A model generated the notes under the pieces. The model searched no databases. It saw only the letters and a program-made list of their open reading frames with translations, and had not been told where the DNA came from. From contig NZ_JAIUHR010000033.1 in NCBI RefSeq assembly GCF_020165195.1, positions 1 through 64,000 of the forward strand: DNA of 64,000 bases, read 5' to 3'. Made by a program: the position numbers and the translations under genes. This document shows positions 8,667-17,335 of this stretch, one piece after another (position 1 is the first letter of the stretch; each line of letters begins with the position of its first letter). Source of the DNA: Mesorhizobium sp. CA14 (GTDB lineage: Bacteria > Pseudomonadota > Alphaproteobacteria > Rhizobiales > Rhizobiaceae).

Positions 8667-9074
8667 CTATGCTGCCTTCAGCCTCCCGGTGATGAAGCGG
8701 AATTCCTGGCTCTTGCCGCCAAAGCCATAGGCCGCCGCCGGCACCTCATGCACCAAGGCGTAGCTTTCCTCATGCACGCCGCCCAGCAGCCGTCCGAAAG
8801 CCTCGAAGATCGCCTTGAGATAGGCTTCGAGCTCCAGCTTGGTGTTGGTGCCGTCGACGACCTTAATGTCCAGCCAGAACGTGTTGGTGCCATGCTCGGC
8901 CAGCGACTTGCCGCCGGCGAACCAGTGCTGCGGATCGATGTAGTTGACGGCGACCGCGGTGATCGTCGGATCCTTGTGCAACAGCTTCGCGGTAGTGTCG
9001 GTGGCCTCCTTGGCAAGGGTGGCCGACAGCTTGGCGTCGGGCTTGCCGGTGACGCTGATGTTGATGATCGGCAT
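8667..9074 (-). CDS. tautomerase-superfamily protein
   Basis: This 135-residue protein begins Met-Pro-Ile-Ile-Asn. Removal of Met would expose Pro1, the general base of 4-oxalocrotonate tautomerase and MIF-fold enzymes. A second MIF-type beta-alpha-beta half follows (WLDIKVVDGTNTKLELEAYL). The length suits a fused double tautomerase unit rather than the 62-residue 4-OT. The gene is divergent from a LysR regulator with about 110 bases between starts, including strong palindromes, so it is probably the regulator's target. The real substrate, perhaps an aromatic degradation intermediate, cannot be read from sequence. Confidence 0.8.
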   Translation of the reverse strand: MPIINISVTGKPDAKLSATLAKEATDTTAKLLHKDPTITAVAVNYIDPQHWFAGGKSLAEHGTNTFWLDIKVVDGTNTKLELEAYLKAIFEAFGRLLGGVHEESYALVHEVPAAAYGFGGKSQEFRFITGRLKAA

Positions 9075-9148
9075 TTTTCTCTCCTTTGGCTTCGCGCGTC
9101 GCGCTTTCGATGGGAGAGATATGGGCTCATCTACACGTCAAAAAAATC

Positions 9149-9184
9149 GAATTGTTTTTGACAATTGCTTCGATATTATCGAAG
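9149..9184. promoter_or_regulatory. LysR operator region with two inverted repeats
   Basis: A perfect 17-bp palindrome CTTCGATATTATCGAAG occupies 9168-9184 and ends one base before the lysR ATG. Just upstream AATTG-TTTTTGA-CAATT (9150-9166) is a second inverted repeat. LysR proteins bind pairs of T-N11-A-type palindromes between divergent genes (family knowledge), so these are likely sites for autorepression and for activation of the tautomerase gene. Confidence 0.65.
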
Positions 9185-9185
9185 T

Positions 9186-10040
9186 ATGGAAACGCTCGAT
9201 CCCGATCTTCTGAAAACCTTTCTTGCCTTTGTCGATAGCGGCTCGCTCGCCCGGGCCGCATCCACCGTCGGCCGCACGCCGTCGGCGGTGACTGCGCAGA
9301 TGCAGCGGCTGGAAGAGATTGTCGGCGAGCCGTTGCTCACCCCGCAGGGCAGGGGACGCGGGCTGACGCCGGCCGGCGAGGACCTTGTCGGCCACGCGCG
9401 GCGCATCCTTGCCGTTCACACCGAGGCGTGGCTGGCGCTGAAGGGCGCACGCGCCGGCGGCCGCATCGCCATAGGCACGACGCAGGATTTCGCCGATCAG
9501 GGCCTGCCGGACCTGCTCCGGGCCTTCGCCGCCAGCCATCCGCGCGTCAGGATCGAGCTGCGCGTCGGCCGCTCTCTGGAGCTCGGGTCGGCGCTGCAGG
9601 CAAGCCAGCTCGACCTCGCGATCACCATGCGCCACGCCCCGTCGCCGGATGAAGCGGCTGTGATAAGCGAGCCGATGCTGTGGCTCTGCTCGGAAAAAGG
9701 CCTGGCGGCGCGACAGGAGGTGGTACCGCTGGCGCTGCTCGATCCCTATTGCGGCTTCAGGGAGGCGGCGCTCAATGCGCTTGACGCCGCGGGCCGCCGC
9801 TATCGCATCGCCGCCGGCAGCGCCAGCCTTGCCGGCCTGCGCAGCGCGGTCAATGCCGGCATCGCGTTGACGCCGCGCACCCGACGTTTCGCCCATTCCG
9901 GCATCGTCGAGGCATCTGCCGATTTCGACCTCCCGCCGCTGCCGATGGCCGACTTCGCCATTCGGCTCAGCCGCGAAGCCGCCCGCTCGGCGCGGGATCT
10001 GGCGGAGCTTCTCGGCAGCGGGCTGGCCTTGCCGTCCTGA
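9186..10040 (+). CDS. LysR-family transcriptional regulator
   Basis: This 284-residue protein has an N-terminal LysR helix-turn-helix (DLLKTFLAFVDSGSLARAASTVGRTPSAVTAQMQRLE pattern, residues 6-42) and a periplasmic-binding-type effector domain from about 90 (GGRIAIGTTQDFADQGLPDLL). The ATG at 9186 is used because the HTH begins right after it; an in-frame start 21 bases upstream would place the operator palindrome inside the gene. It is divergent from the tautomerase gene, which is the likely target. The inducer is unknown. Confidence 0.9.
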   Translation: METLDPDLLKTFLAFVDSGSLARAASTVGRTPSAVTAQMQRLEEIVGEPLLTPQGRGRGLTPAGEDLVGHARRILAVHTEAWLALKGARAGGRIAIGTTQDFADQGLPDLLRAFAASHPRVRIELRVGRSLELGSALQASQLDLAITMRHAPSPDEAAVISEPMLWLCSEKGLAARQEVVPLALLDPYCGFREAALNALDAAGRRYRIAAGSASLAGLRSAVNAGIALTPRTRRFAHSGIVEASADFDLPPLPMADFAIRLSREAARSARDLAELLGSGLALPS

Positions 10041-10063
10041 ACAGCGAGGAGGCCTCAAAGAAA

Positions 10064-10089
10064 AAGCCGACCTTTTTGCGGGTCGGCTT
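10064..10089 (-). terminator. probable rho-independent terminator
   Basis: AAGCCGACC and GGTCGGCTT pair as a 9-bp stem with an 8-base loop. Read on the minus strand the stem is followed by TTTTTCTTT, so it terminates the EamA gene ending at 10190. It could also slow plus-strand transcripts from lysR. Confidence 0.7.
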
Positions 10090-10189
10090 CTAGTCGGACG
10101 GGTCGAGGGGTTTGGGGGGACTTGGGGGGTGACCCGTCGATCCAATAATGCTCCATGCGAATGATGGTTCCATGACTGGCGAAATATTT

Positions 10190-11107
10190 TTACGAATCCC
10201 CCGATTTCGCCTTCAGCCAGTCGCGGCCGGCATGGGCAAAGACCGCGCAAAGCACGATGGCGCCGCCGATGATGCTGGCCGTCGGCGGGACTTCGCCGAG
10301 GAACAGCAGGGCAAACAGGATGGCGAACGGCACCTCGGCCGAGCCCAGCAGCCCGGCTTCCGCCGACGGGATCAGCCGCGAGCCTTCCGTCCACAGGATC
10401 GAGGCCAGCGCGAAGGAGCAGCCGAAGGTGGCAAGCAGCGCCACGTCGCGGGTGGACACGGCCAGCGGATCGGTGACGAACCAGCCGAGCACGAAAAGCA
10501 GGAAAGCCGAGACCGCGCCTGCCCACACGACCGGCGAGTCGCGAAAAGCGCGCACCATGATCATGTAGAGCGCGCTGCCGGCGGTCATCAAAAGGGCCAG
10601 CCCGTCGCCGAACAGGTGCCCGCTGCCGAGGCCGGCGCCTACCATGATGGCGACGCCGCACAGGGATAAGGCGGCCGCAACCATCGTCTGCAGCCGGAAT
10701 TTTTCCCGCACCAGAAGGAAGGCAAGAAGTGCGGCGATGAAGGGAGAGGTCGCGTAGATCACCGCGACATTGGCCACATAGGTGAATTTGAAGGCCGAGA
10801 TGAAGGCGATGCTGGCGGCCGCGCCCTCGACAGCCAGCAGCCAGCCGCGCCAGCCGAGTTTCAGGCTCTCGCGCCCGCCCGAGCGGCGCTTGCGCCACAG
10901 CACGTAGAAGCTGATCAGGATCGAGCCGAAAAAACCGCGCCAGCAGGTGATCGTCAGCGGGTCGGCATGGATCGACTTGGTCAGCACGCCGGTGAGCGCG
11001 AAGGCGATCGCCGATGCCGACACCAGGATGATGCCGAGCGTGCGCTCGGCCGCTACGTCGGCGGCGGCAGGCGCAAGCTTTTCCGGCATGTCGAGCGTGT
11101 CCGTCAT
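10190..11107 (-). CDS. EamA/DMT-family inner-membrane transporter
   Basis: This 305-residue protein has about ten hydrophobic segments arranged as two EamA repeats (roughly 27-160 and 170-300); the RGFFGSILI region marks the end of the first helix pair. The DMT superfamily includes exporters of amino acids and metabolites; the substrate is unassigned. It begins 37 bases after the end of a second EamA gene on the same strand, so both are probably co-transcribed. Sequence similarity between the two is low, which argues against a very recent duplication. Confidence 0.86.
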   Translation of the reverse strand: MTDTLDMPEKLAPAAADVAAERTLGIILVSASAIAFALTGVLTKSIHADPLTITCWRGFFGSILISFYVLWRKRRSGGRESLKLGWRGWLLAVEGAAASIAFISAFKFTYVANVAVIYATSPFIAALLAFLLVREKFRLQTMVAAALSLCGVAIMVGAGLGSGHLFGDGLALLMTAGSALYMIMVRAFRDSPVVWAGAVSAFLLFVLGWFVTDPLAVSTRDVALLATFGCSFALASILWTEGSRLIPSAEAGLLGSAEVPFAILFALLFLGEVPPTASIIGGAIVLCAVFAHAGRDWLKAKSGDS

Positions 11108-11144
11108 GGCGCCAGCCTACCCAGTTGCTCCTGACAGCCTTCCG

Positions 11145-12041
11145 TCATGAGGCCTGCTCCCGTCTGCGGAAATGCTCGTTGCCGACGATGAGCAGGCCGG
11201 CGCCGATGATCAGTGCCGCGCCCATGAACACTTCCGTGCGGGGCACGTCGCCCCAGATGGCGTAGCCCAGCGCGAAGGCCCAGACCAGCGAGGTATATTC
11301 GAACGGCGCAATAATCGACACCGGCGCGCGCTTCATGCCTTCGAACAGTGCATATTGCGCCACCCCGCCGAGTGCCCCGACGCTGACAAGCAAAAGAAGC
11401 TGCCGCCAATCGGGCATGCGCCACCAGAGCAGCGCCGGCACGGCCGAGAAGAGCAGGAAATAGAAATTGTTGAGCACGAGCTGGATCGTCGTACGCTCCT
11501 GCAGCGCCGTCTTGCGCAGCAGCACCACGGCGATGCCCCACAAAACCGCAGCTGCCAGCACCAGCAGCACCGGCACGGAGAGGCCGAGTCGCGTCGGATC
11601 GCAGGCGATGAAGACGCCGACGAAGCCGATGAACACCGCGATCCAGCGCAGCAGCGGCACCGTCTCGCCCAGGATCAGCACGGACAGCACGGTGACAATG
11701 ATCGGCGCGGCGTAATAGATGGTGGTAAGCTCGGCAAGCTGCAGCGAGCGCGCGGCGTTGTAATAGCAAAGCCAGGCGGCGAGCGTGAAGGCGCTGCGCA
11801 CCAGCATCGGCTTGACGATCGGCGAATCGATCGTGTCGGCGAACAGCCGCTTGCCGCCGATCGCGCCGCAGGCGACGAGCACGGTGATCGAGCGGACGAA
11901 CATGATCTGCCAGACCGTCATGCCGACGACCAGAAGCTTGATCGAGGCATCCTGCGCCGAAAACAGGAAATAGGCGGCGGCCGTGAACAGAATGCCGGCC
12001 AACACCCTTTCGCGGCTTTCCAGGATGACGACATCGGCCAT
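11145..12041 (-). CDS. EamA/DMT-family inner-membrane transporter
   Basis: This 298-residue, ten-helix protein has two EamA domains (about 14-145 and 155-290). The segment 'YYAAPIIVTVLSVLILGETVPLLRW' region marks the typical end of the first EamA repeat, where the glutamate lies in a GE motif. It is upstream of the other EamA gene in the same direction. The pair might act as a heterodimer, as paired small multidrug carriers do, but full-length EamA proteins usually work alone. Confidence 0.86.
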   Translation of the reverse strand: MADVVILESRERVLAGILFTAAAYFLFSAQDASIKLLVVGMTVWQIMFVRSITVLVACGAIGGKRLFADTIDSPIVKPMLVRSAFTLAAWLCYYNAARSLQLAELTTIYYAAPIIVTVLSVLILGETVPLLRWIAVFIGFVGVFIACDPTRLGLSVPVLLVLAAAVLWGIAVVLLRKTALQERTTIQLVLNNFYFLLFSAVPALLWWRMPDWRQLLLLVSVGALGGVAQYALFEGMKRAPVSIIAPFEYTSLVWAFALGYAIWGDVPRTEVFMGAALIIGAGLLIVGNEHFRRREQAS

Positions 12042-12181
12042 AAGGGTTCAGCGTGTTCGCGTGAGGCGGTTCCGCCCCGGTCGGGACCGCTGCTCCAGCT
12101 ATACGGGCGAAAGCTTGCACAGCGCTGCTCCAGCGCGGCGCTTGCGTTGGCGCAGGTCGTTTGCCGGAGGCCGGTCGGGGA

Positions 12182-13684
12182 CTACTGCGTCGCCTGGTAG
12201 AGCTCCGATGCCGCATCCTTCAGTGCGCGCCGCCCGTCCGGCCGCAGATACATCATATGGCCGCCGTCGACGACGTCGAGGCGGATCGGCTTGGCGTCTG
12301 ACAGCGAAGGAAGCTGGTTCACCAGATAGCGCGAGGCGAGATAGGGCGTGACGAGGTCGGTATAGCCGTTGACGATGACGACGCCGAGGGCGGGGTTGAG
12401 CGAGCGCGCCCGCTGCAGGTCGTTCATCACGCCGGCATAGCCCTGGCCTGATGTGCCGTAATCCCAGCTGCGGCTGACCTCGCCGTTGAGCAGCCGGTAG
12501 CTGACATCGGTGTGGTAGTTGAGCTCGTCACGGGCGTAATCGACGAAGGCGGAGGTCAGCACCGGAACGCTGCGGTCGAGCACCGGATCGGGGCCTGCCT
12601 CATGCGCGCTTTGCGGCGCGATGTCGGCGGTGCCGATGGTGGCGTCATAGGGGCTGAGCACCTTGCGGGTGGCGCGCTGGAATTCCTTGGCGAAAAGCCC
12701 GATGGGAATGCGGGCGAAATTGCGCTGGACGAGGTCGAGTGGCAGGCCGGTGATCTCCGATACGCGCCCGCTGGCGAGCTTGCCGCCTTGCTCCAGCCCG
12801 CTGTTCAGCGCAGTCAGGTAATCGCCGAGCGCGTAACGCTCGACCTCGGCCAGCCTGTCGCGCAACGCGTCGCCGCTCACGCCGTCGCCCTTGAGCCGCG
12901 TCGCCGCCAGCGAAGGCAGCTCCAGCGCCCAGTGCAACTGGTCGAACTGGTCGGGCCGCACCAGCATGAACTCCAGCGCCGGCGAGATCAGCACGATGCC
13001 GCTGGGGCTGAGGCCCACATCCTCCTGCAGCGTGCGGGCAAGCAGCGCGGCGCGAAAGCCGCCATAGCTTTCGCCGGCGAGGAACAGCGGCGATCCCGTG
13101 CGGCCGTTCTGCGCCAGATAGAGGCGGATGAAGGCGCCGACCGAGCTGGCGTCGGCATCGACGCTCCAGAATTCCTTCGGCTCGTGCCCAGGCGCCTCGC
13201 GGCTGTAGCCGGTGCCGACGGGATCGACGAAGACGAGATCGCTCATGTCGAGCCAGCTGTCGGGATTGTCGATGAGCTTTTGCGGCGGCCGCAGGAACTC
13301 CCCGTCGGCGGCGGTCTCGACGATGCGCGGCCCGATCGCGCCGAGATGCAGGTAGGCCGAAGCGGCACCGGGTCCGCCGTTGAAGACGAAGGTGATCGGC
13401 CGCTCCTTCGCCGGGGTCGGCGACTGCTGCGTGTAGGCGACATAGAAGATCTCGGCCGTCACCTCGCCCTTGCCGGACAAGAGCGACAGCGTGCCGGCCT
13501 CGGCCTGGTAATCCAGCCTGCGCCCGCCAAGCGTGATCGAATGCTCGGTCACCTGCGGCGACGGCAGCAGCGACAGTACGCCGCCGGTCGGGGCCGGCCG
13601 TTCCGGTGTTTCGGCGAAGGTGGGCTGAGCGAAGGCGGCGAGCGCCAGGAGGACTAGGGGGACGAGCTTCAACTTGGACGGCAT
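12182..13684 (-). CDS. secreted S10-family serine carboxypeptidase
   Basis: This 500-residue protein has a signal peptide (KLKLVPLVLLALAAFAQPTFA, cleavage near residue 24). The nucleophile motif GESYGG lies in LAGESYGGFRAAL, the charge-relay Asp in VNGYTDLVTPY and the His in DGGHMMY, in the order Ser-Asp-His expected for peptidase family S10. The oxyanion segment FNGGPGAAS is also clear. S10 enzymes remove C-terminal residues from peptides at acidic pH; this one should work in the periplasm. S10 peptidases are best known from eukaryotes but occur in soil proteobacteria. It is a single gene with a palindromic repeat at its 5' side. Confidence 0.9.
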   Translation of the reverse strand: MPSKLKLVPLVLLALAAFAQPTFAETPERPAPTGGVLSLLPSPQVTEHSITLGGRRLDYQAEAGTLSLLSGKGEVTAEIFYVAYTQQSPTPAKERPITFVFNGGPGAASAYLHLGAIGPRIVETAADGEFLRPPQKLIDNPDSWLDMSDLVFVDPVGTGYSREAPGHEPKEFWSVDADASSVGAFIRLYLAQNGRTGSPLFLAGESYGGFRAALLARTLQEDVGLSPSGIVLISPALEFMLVRPDQFDQLHWALELPSLAATRLKGDGVSGDALRDRLAEVERYALGDYLTALNSGLEQGGKLASGRVSEITGLPLDLVQRNFARIPIGLFAKEFQRATRKVLSPYDATIGTADIAPQSAHEAGPDPVLDRSVPVLTSAFVDYARDELNYHTDVSYRLLNGEVSRSWDYGTSGQGYAGVMNDLQRARSLNPALGVVIVNGYTDLVTPYLASRYLVNQLPSLSDAKPIRLDVVDGGHMMYLRPDGRRALKDAASELYQATQ

Positions 13685-13755
13685 GGAGGCTCCGCTGGAA
13701 TGACCTCCGCAAAGGTATGGCCGGAGCGGGCGAAGTCAAAGGGGGCGTTTGAGTA

Positions 13756-13899
13756 CCTGGGTTCCTCGCCTCCACCAAAGGTGGGGGAGAGGTGGCCGCG
13801 AAGCGGACGGAGAGGGGCCTTCGTAGGGCGCTCCCCCTCTCCGTCTCGGCTTCGCCGAGCCACCTCTCCCCCATTTCATGGGGGCGAGGAATCCAGGCT
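13756..13899. repeat. palindromic intergenic repeat
   Basis: The outer arms CCTGGGTTCCTCGCC and GGCGAGGAATCCAGG mirror each other, and the inner arms GGGGGAGAGGTGGC and GCCACCTCTCCCCC also pair. It lies between the divergent carboxypeptidase and OsmC-like genes. Confidence 0.8.
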
Positions 13900-13947
13900 G
13901 GAATTATGTGCTATCAACCATCAAAGACCTATCGAAGGGACAACACA

Positions 13948-14454
13948 ATGGACTCCACCACCCTCAAAACCATGCAGGCTCCGCTGAAAGACGCCTATCG
14001 CGAGGACGCCGCCAAGGCGTTGATCACGCTGAGAGCCCGCGGCACGCTCGACGACCAGTCGATCGCCTGCAAGGTGGAGACGGGCAGGGCGCTTGCGGTT
14101 GCCGGGCTTCATCCGGCCACCGGCGGCTCGGGCCTCGAGCTCTGCTCGGGCGACATGCTGCTGGAAGCGCTGGTCGCTTGCGCCGGCGTGACGCTGAAAG
14201 CGGTGGCGACGGCGTTGGAGTTCAAGCTCGGCAACGCCACCGTCGAGGCTGAGGGCGACCTCGATTTTCGCGGCACTCTCGGCGTCGCCCGGGACGCGCC
14301 GGTCGGCTTCCGCGAGATAAGGCTGAGATTCGATCTCGATACCGACGAGCCGCAGGAGCGCATCGATTCGCTCATCAAGCTCACCGAGCGCTACTGCGTG
14401 GTGTTCCAGACCATCAACAACAAGCCGGCGTTGAGCGTGAGCGCGGGGCGCTGA
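13948..14454 (+). CDS. OsmC-family protein
   Basis: This 168-residue protein has the OsmC layout: an N-terminal beta region, then a central helix carrying 'GGSGLELCSGDMLLEALVACAGVTLKAVA'-type residues with cysteines near 68 and 78 (LC and AC), the pair expected of OsmC/Ohr thiol peroxidases, and a C-terminal helix-strand (RYCVVFQTI). OsmC proteins reduce organic hydroperoxides with these two cysteines; many rhizobial paralogues have no proven activity. The ATG at 13948 follows AAGGGA at good spacing. It is monocistronic between two repeat elements. Confidence 0.8.
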   Translation: MDSTTLKTMQAPLKDAYREDAAKALITLRARGTLDDQSIACKVETGRALAVAGLHPATGGSGLELCSGDMLLEALVACAGVTLKAVATALEFKLGNATVEAEGDLDFRGTLGVARDAPVGFREIRLRFDLDTDEPQERIDSLIKLTERYCVVFQTINNKPALSVSAGR

Positions 14455-14463
14455 GGCGCGACG

Positions 14464-14594
14464 CCCCCTCATCCGGCCGCTTCGCGGCCACCTTCTCCCC
14501 GGTGGGGAGAAGAGGTTGGCGCCGGCACTGACGGCTCCTCTCCCCAGCGGGGAGAGGTCAGCCGAGCGAAGCGGAGGCTGGGTGAGGGGGAGTG
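14464..14594. repeat. palindromic intergenic repeat
   Basis: CCCCCTCATCCGGCC...CTTCTCCCCGGTGGGGAGAAG and CTCCTCTCCCCAGCGGGGAGAG...GGGTGAGGGGG are the outer and inner arms. Each half is a hairpin by itself and together they form a longer imperfect palindrome. It lies between convergent gene ends, where it could terminate both transcripts. Confidence 0.8.
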
Positions 14595-14598
14595 TTAC

Positions 14599-14823
14599 CT
14601 ACTGCGCCGAGGGCGTTTCCGCGTCCCCTTCGTCGGTGAACGGCGAGGCGCTCGGCACGCATTGCACGGCCCAGCCCTGCGGGGTCGGCTGCTTCTGATA
14701 TTCGGTGATGGCGTTGGTGCATTGTTCGCGGGTGTCGAAGGTGCTGGGCAGCACCACCATGCCGCCTTGCGGGCCGGCGATCACCAGATACCAGACCAAC
14801 GCTACGCTGGGAGTAGCAGCCAT
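14599..14823 (-). CDS. small hypothetical protein with hydrophobic N-terminus
   Basis: This 74-residue product has a hydrophobic N-terminal stretch (about 6-26), then a polar region with two cysteines (C35 and C55) that could form a disulfide, and an acidic tail. A good AGGAA ribosome site lies 7 bases before the ATG. It reads like a short exported or anchored protein of the kind common in rhizobia; no family is recognised. Confidence 0.55.
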   Translation of the reverse strand: MAATPSVALVWYLVIAGPQGGMVVLPSTFDTREQCTNAITEYQKQPTPQGWAVQCVPSASPFTDEGDAETPSAQ

Positions 14824-14972
14824 GGGAATTCCTCGCTTTGCTCAAATGTCGGAGTCGGGCCGATCCTAGCAACTCCCATGGAGCGGCGAAAGCAGGGCGA
14901 CGGCACACCATTTCGCCGCCCCGTTCACAGACCCGTGAATAGAGGGGTCGCCATACGCCAGGCACCCAGGCT

Positions 14973-15716
14973 TTATTCCGGCTGCCGGTAGGCGACGAAG
15001 CGGTTGTGCTTGGCCTGGAAGATCAGGCCCGTCTCCTTCAGCTCCGGGCTCGCCAGGGGCACGATGCGCCTGGCGATCTCGGACGGATGCGGCAGCGTCT
15101 CCGGATCCTCGCCGGGCATGGCCTGGGCGCGCATGGCCGTGCGGGTCGTGCCCGGATCGGCGGCGTTCACCCTCAGCGGCAGGCTCTCGGTCTCATGCGC
15201 CCAGGACCGCATCATCGTTTCGACGGCGGCCTTGGAAGCCGCATAGGGCGCCCAGAAGGCGCGCGCTGAATGCGCCGCGTTGGAGGAGAGAATGATGGCG
15301 CGGCCCGCGTCGGAGAGCCTGAGCAGCGGGTCGACCGAGCGGATCAGCCGCCAGGTCGAAGTCACGTTGATGGTCATCACCTTCTCGAAGGTCTTGGCCT
15401 CGACATGGCCGATCGGCGAGATAACGCCGAGCACGCCGGCATTGGCGACCAGGATGTCGAGCTTGCCCCAGCGCTCGTGGATCGCTGCGCCCAGCCGGTC
15501 GATGCCGGCCATGTCGGCAAGATCGAGCGGCACAAGCGTCGCCTGTCCGCGGCCGTCGGCCTTAATCTGGTCGTCGAGCTCTTCCAGCCCGCCTACCGTG
15601 CGTGCCACCGCGATCACATGCGCGCCGGCCGCCGCCAGCTCCCTGGCGATGAAATAGCCGATGCCGCGCGAAGCGCCGGTTACGACCGCCACGCGGCCGG
15701 AAAGGTCGAGGGTCAT
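14973..15716 (-). CDS. short-chain dehydrogenase/reductase
   Basis: This 247-residue classical SDR has the nucleotide loop TGASRGIG (14-21), NAG at about 92-94, and the catalytic Ser-Tyr-Lys as SSNAAHS...YAASK (the tyrosine within WAPYAASKAA). The start GRVAVVTGAS is standard. It catalyses NAD(P)-linked oxidation or reduction of an unknown substrate. It begins 23 bases after purF ends on the same strand and is probably read through from it; a link to purine synthesis is not implied. Confidence 0.88.
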   Translation of the reverse strand: MTLDLSGRVAVVTGASRGIGYFIARELAAAGAHVIAVARTVGGLEELDDQIKADGRGQATLVPLDLADMAGIDRLGAAIHERWGKLDILVANAGVLGVISPIGHVEAKTFEKVMTINVTSTWRLIRSVDPLLRLSDAGRAIILSSNAAHSARAFWAPYAASKAAVETMMRSWAHETESLPLRVNAADPGTTRTAMRAQAMPGEDPETLPHPSEIARRIVPLASPELKETGLIFQAKHNRFVAYRQPE

Positions 15717-15739
15717 TCAGGAATTTCCGTAAAGTGCGA

Positions 15740-17221
15740 TTACGACCCGCCACTCGCCAGCAGCGACAGCGTGCGCACATTGTCGTGGCCTTCGAAGTCG
15801 AGCAGGCGGGTGGGGTACTGTCCCGTGAAGCAGGCGTCGCAGAACTGCGGCTGGTCGTTGTCGCGGCCGGCCTCGCCGACGGCGCGGTAGAGTCCGTCGA
15901 TCGAGAGAAAACCGAGCGAATCGACGCGGATGAATTCCGCCATCTCCTCGACCGACATGCGCGATGCCAGGAGCTTCGATTTCTCCGGCGTGTCGACGCC
16001 ATAGAAGCAGGACGCGCTTGTCGGCGGCGAGGCGATGCGCATATGCACTTCCTTCGCGCCCGCGTCGCGCACCATCTGCACGATCTTCTGGCTGGTGGTG
16101 CCGCGCACGATCGAATCGTCGACCAGCACCACGCGCTTGCCCTCGATCATGCGGCGGTTGGCGTTGTGCTTCAGCTTAACGCCCATATGGCGGATCGAAT
16201 CGCCCGGTTGAATGAAGGTGCGCCCGACATAGTGGTTGCGGATGATGCCGAGCTCGAAGGGAATGCCGGCGGCCTGGGAAAAACCGATCGCGGCCGGCGT
16301 GCCGGAATCCGGAACCGGCACGACGACGTCGGCGTCCACCGGGCTTTCCTGCGCGAGCTCGGCACCGATGCGCTTGCGCACCTCGTAGACATTGCGGCCC
16401 TCGACCGAGGAATCCGGCCGCGCGAAATAGACATATTCGAAGATGCAGAAGCGCGTCTTCTGCGGCTCGAACGGGAAGATGCTCTCGATTCCCTTCGAGG
16501 TGATCACCACCATCTCGCCGGGCTTGATGTCGCGCACGAAGCGGGCGCCGATGATGTCGAGCGCGCAGGTTTCGGAAGCGAGAATCCAGGCGCCGTCGAG
16601 ATCGCCCAGCACCAGCGGGCGGATACCGAGCGGATCGCGGCAGCCGATCATCTTCTTGGCCGTCATCGCCACCAGCGAGAAGGCGCCCTCGACCTGGCGT
16701 ACCGCATCGATGAAACGCGAGTTCAAATCGCGCTCCTTGCTGGTCGCGACCAGGTGCAGCAGCGTCTCGGTGTCGGAGGTCGAGGAAAAGATCGAGCCTT
16801 GCTTCTGCAGCGCGCGCTGCACGGTAAGCGCGTTGGTCAGATTGCCGTTGTGGGCCACGGCAAGACCGCCTTCCGCGAGCTCGGCGAAGAACGGCTGAAT
16901 GTTGCGCAGGCCGGCGCCGCCGGTGGTGGCGTAGCGCGTATGTCCGATGGCGCGGTTGCCTTGCAGGCTGTCGATGACGCGCTGCTTGGTGAAGGTGTCG
17001 CCGATCAGACCGACATGGCGTTCGACATGAAACTGGGTGCCGTCATAGGAGACGATGCCGGCCGCTTCCTGGCCGCGATGCTGCAGGGCATGAAGGCCGA
17101 GCGTGACGATGGCCGCCGCATCCTGCCGGCCGAAGATGCCGAATACGCCGCATTCGTCGTGGAAATGGTCGTCGGCCTCGGCGGAAAGGACTTTGCCTCT
17201 ATCTGCCGTTGAGTCTGCCAT
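15740..17221 (-). CDS. purF: amidophosphoribosyltransferase
   Basis: PurF catalyses the first committed step of purine synthesis, converting PRPP and glutamine to phosphoribosylamine. Cys24 in DECGVFG becomes the N-terminal nucleophile after propeptide removal. The glutamine-amidotransferase domain spans about 24-250 and the phosphoribosyltransferase domain about 260-470, with the PRPP loop VVLVDDSIVRGTT. The ATG at 17221 is preferred because GGAG precedes it, at long spacing; an in-frame ATG at 17251 would add ten residues but has no visible ribosome site. It follows cvpA in the order cvpA-purF that is widespread in proteobacteria. Confidence 0.95.
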   Translation of the reverse strand: MADSTADRGKVLSAEADDHFHDECGVFGIFGRQDAAAIVTLGLHALQHRGQEAAGIVSYDGTQFHVERHVGLIGDTFTKQRVIDSLQGNRAIGHTRYATTGGAGLRNIQPFFAELAEGGLAVAHNGNLTNALTVQRALQKQGSIFSSTSDTETLLHLVATSKERDLNSRFIDAVRQVEGAFSLVAMTAKKMIGCRDPLGIRPLVLGDLDGAWILASETCALDIIGARFVRDIKPGEMVVITSKGIESIFPFEPQKTRFCIFEYVYFARPDSSVEGRNVYEVRKRIGAELAQESPVDADVVVPVPDSGTPAAIGFSQAAGIPFELGIIRNHYVGRTFIQPGDSIRHMGVKLKHNANRRMIEGKRVVLVDDSIVRGTTSQKIVQMVRDAGAKEVHMRIASPPTSASCFYGVDTPEKSKLLASRMSVEEMAEFIRVDSLGFLSIDGLYRAVGEAGRDNDQPQFCDACFTGQYPTRLLDFEGHDNVRTLSLLASGGS

Positions 17222-17335
17222 TTGGTGCTCAAGCTCCGCTAAAGCCGCCATATAAGGCGATCGCTCGCCGAACGCAACGCGCGTCGTCAGGCAATCACAA
17301 AATGCCTCAGGCCAGCGCCATGGCTGGCCTGGATT

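Noticed and set aside
9138..10898. A 586-codon minus-strand frame across lysR and the EamA gene
   Set aside because: It spans two well-supported genes on opposite strands and contains no domain.
15740..17251. Longer PurF start at 17251
   Set aside because: No ribosome site; kept as an alternative only, since the catalytic Cys is internal in both.
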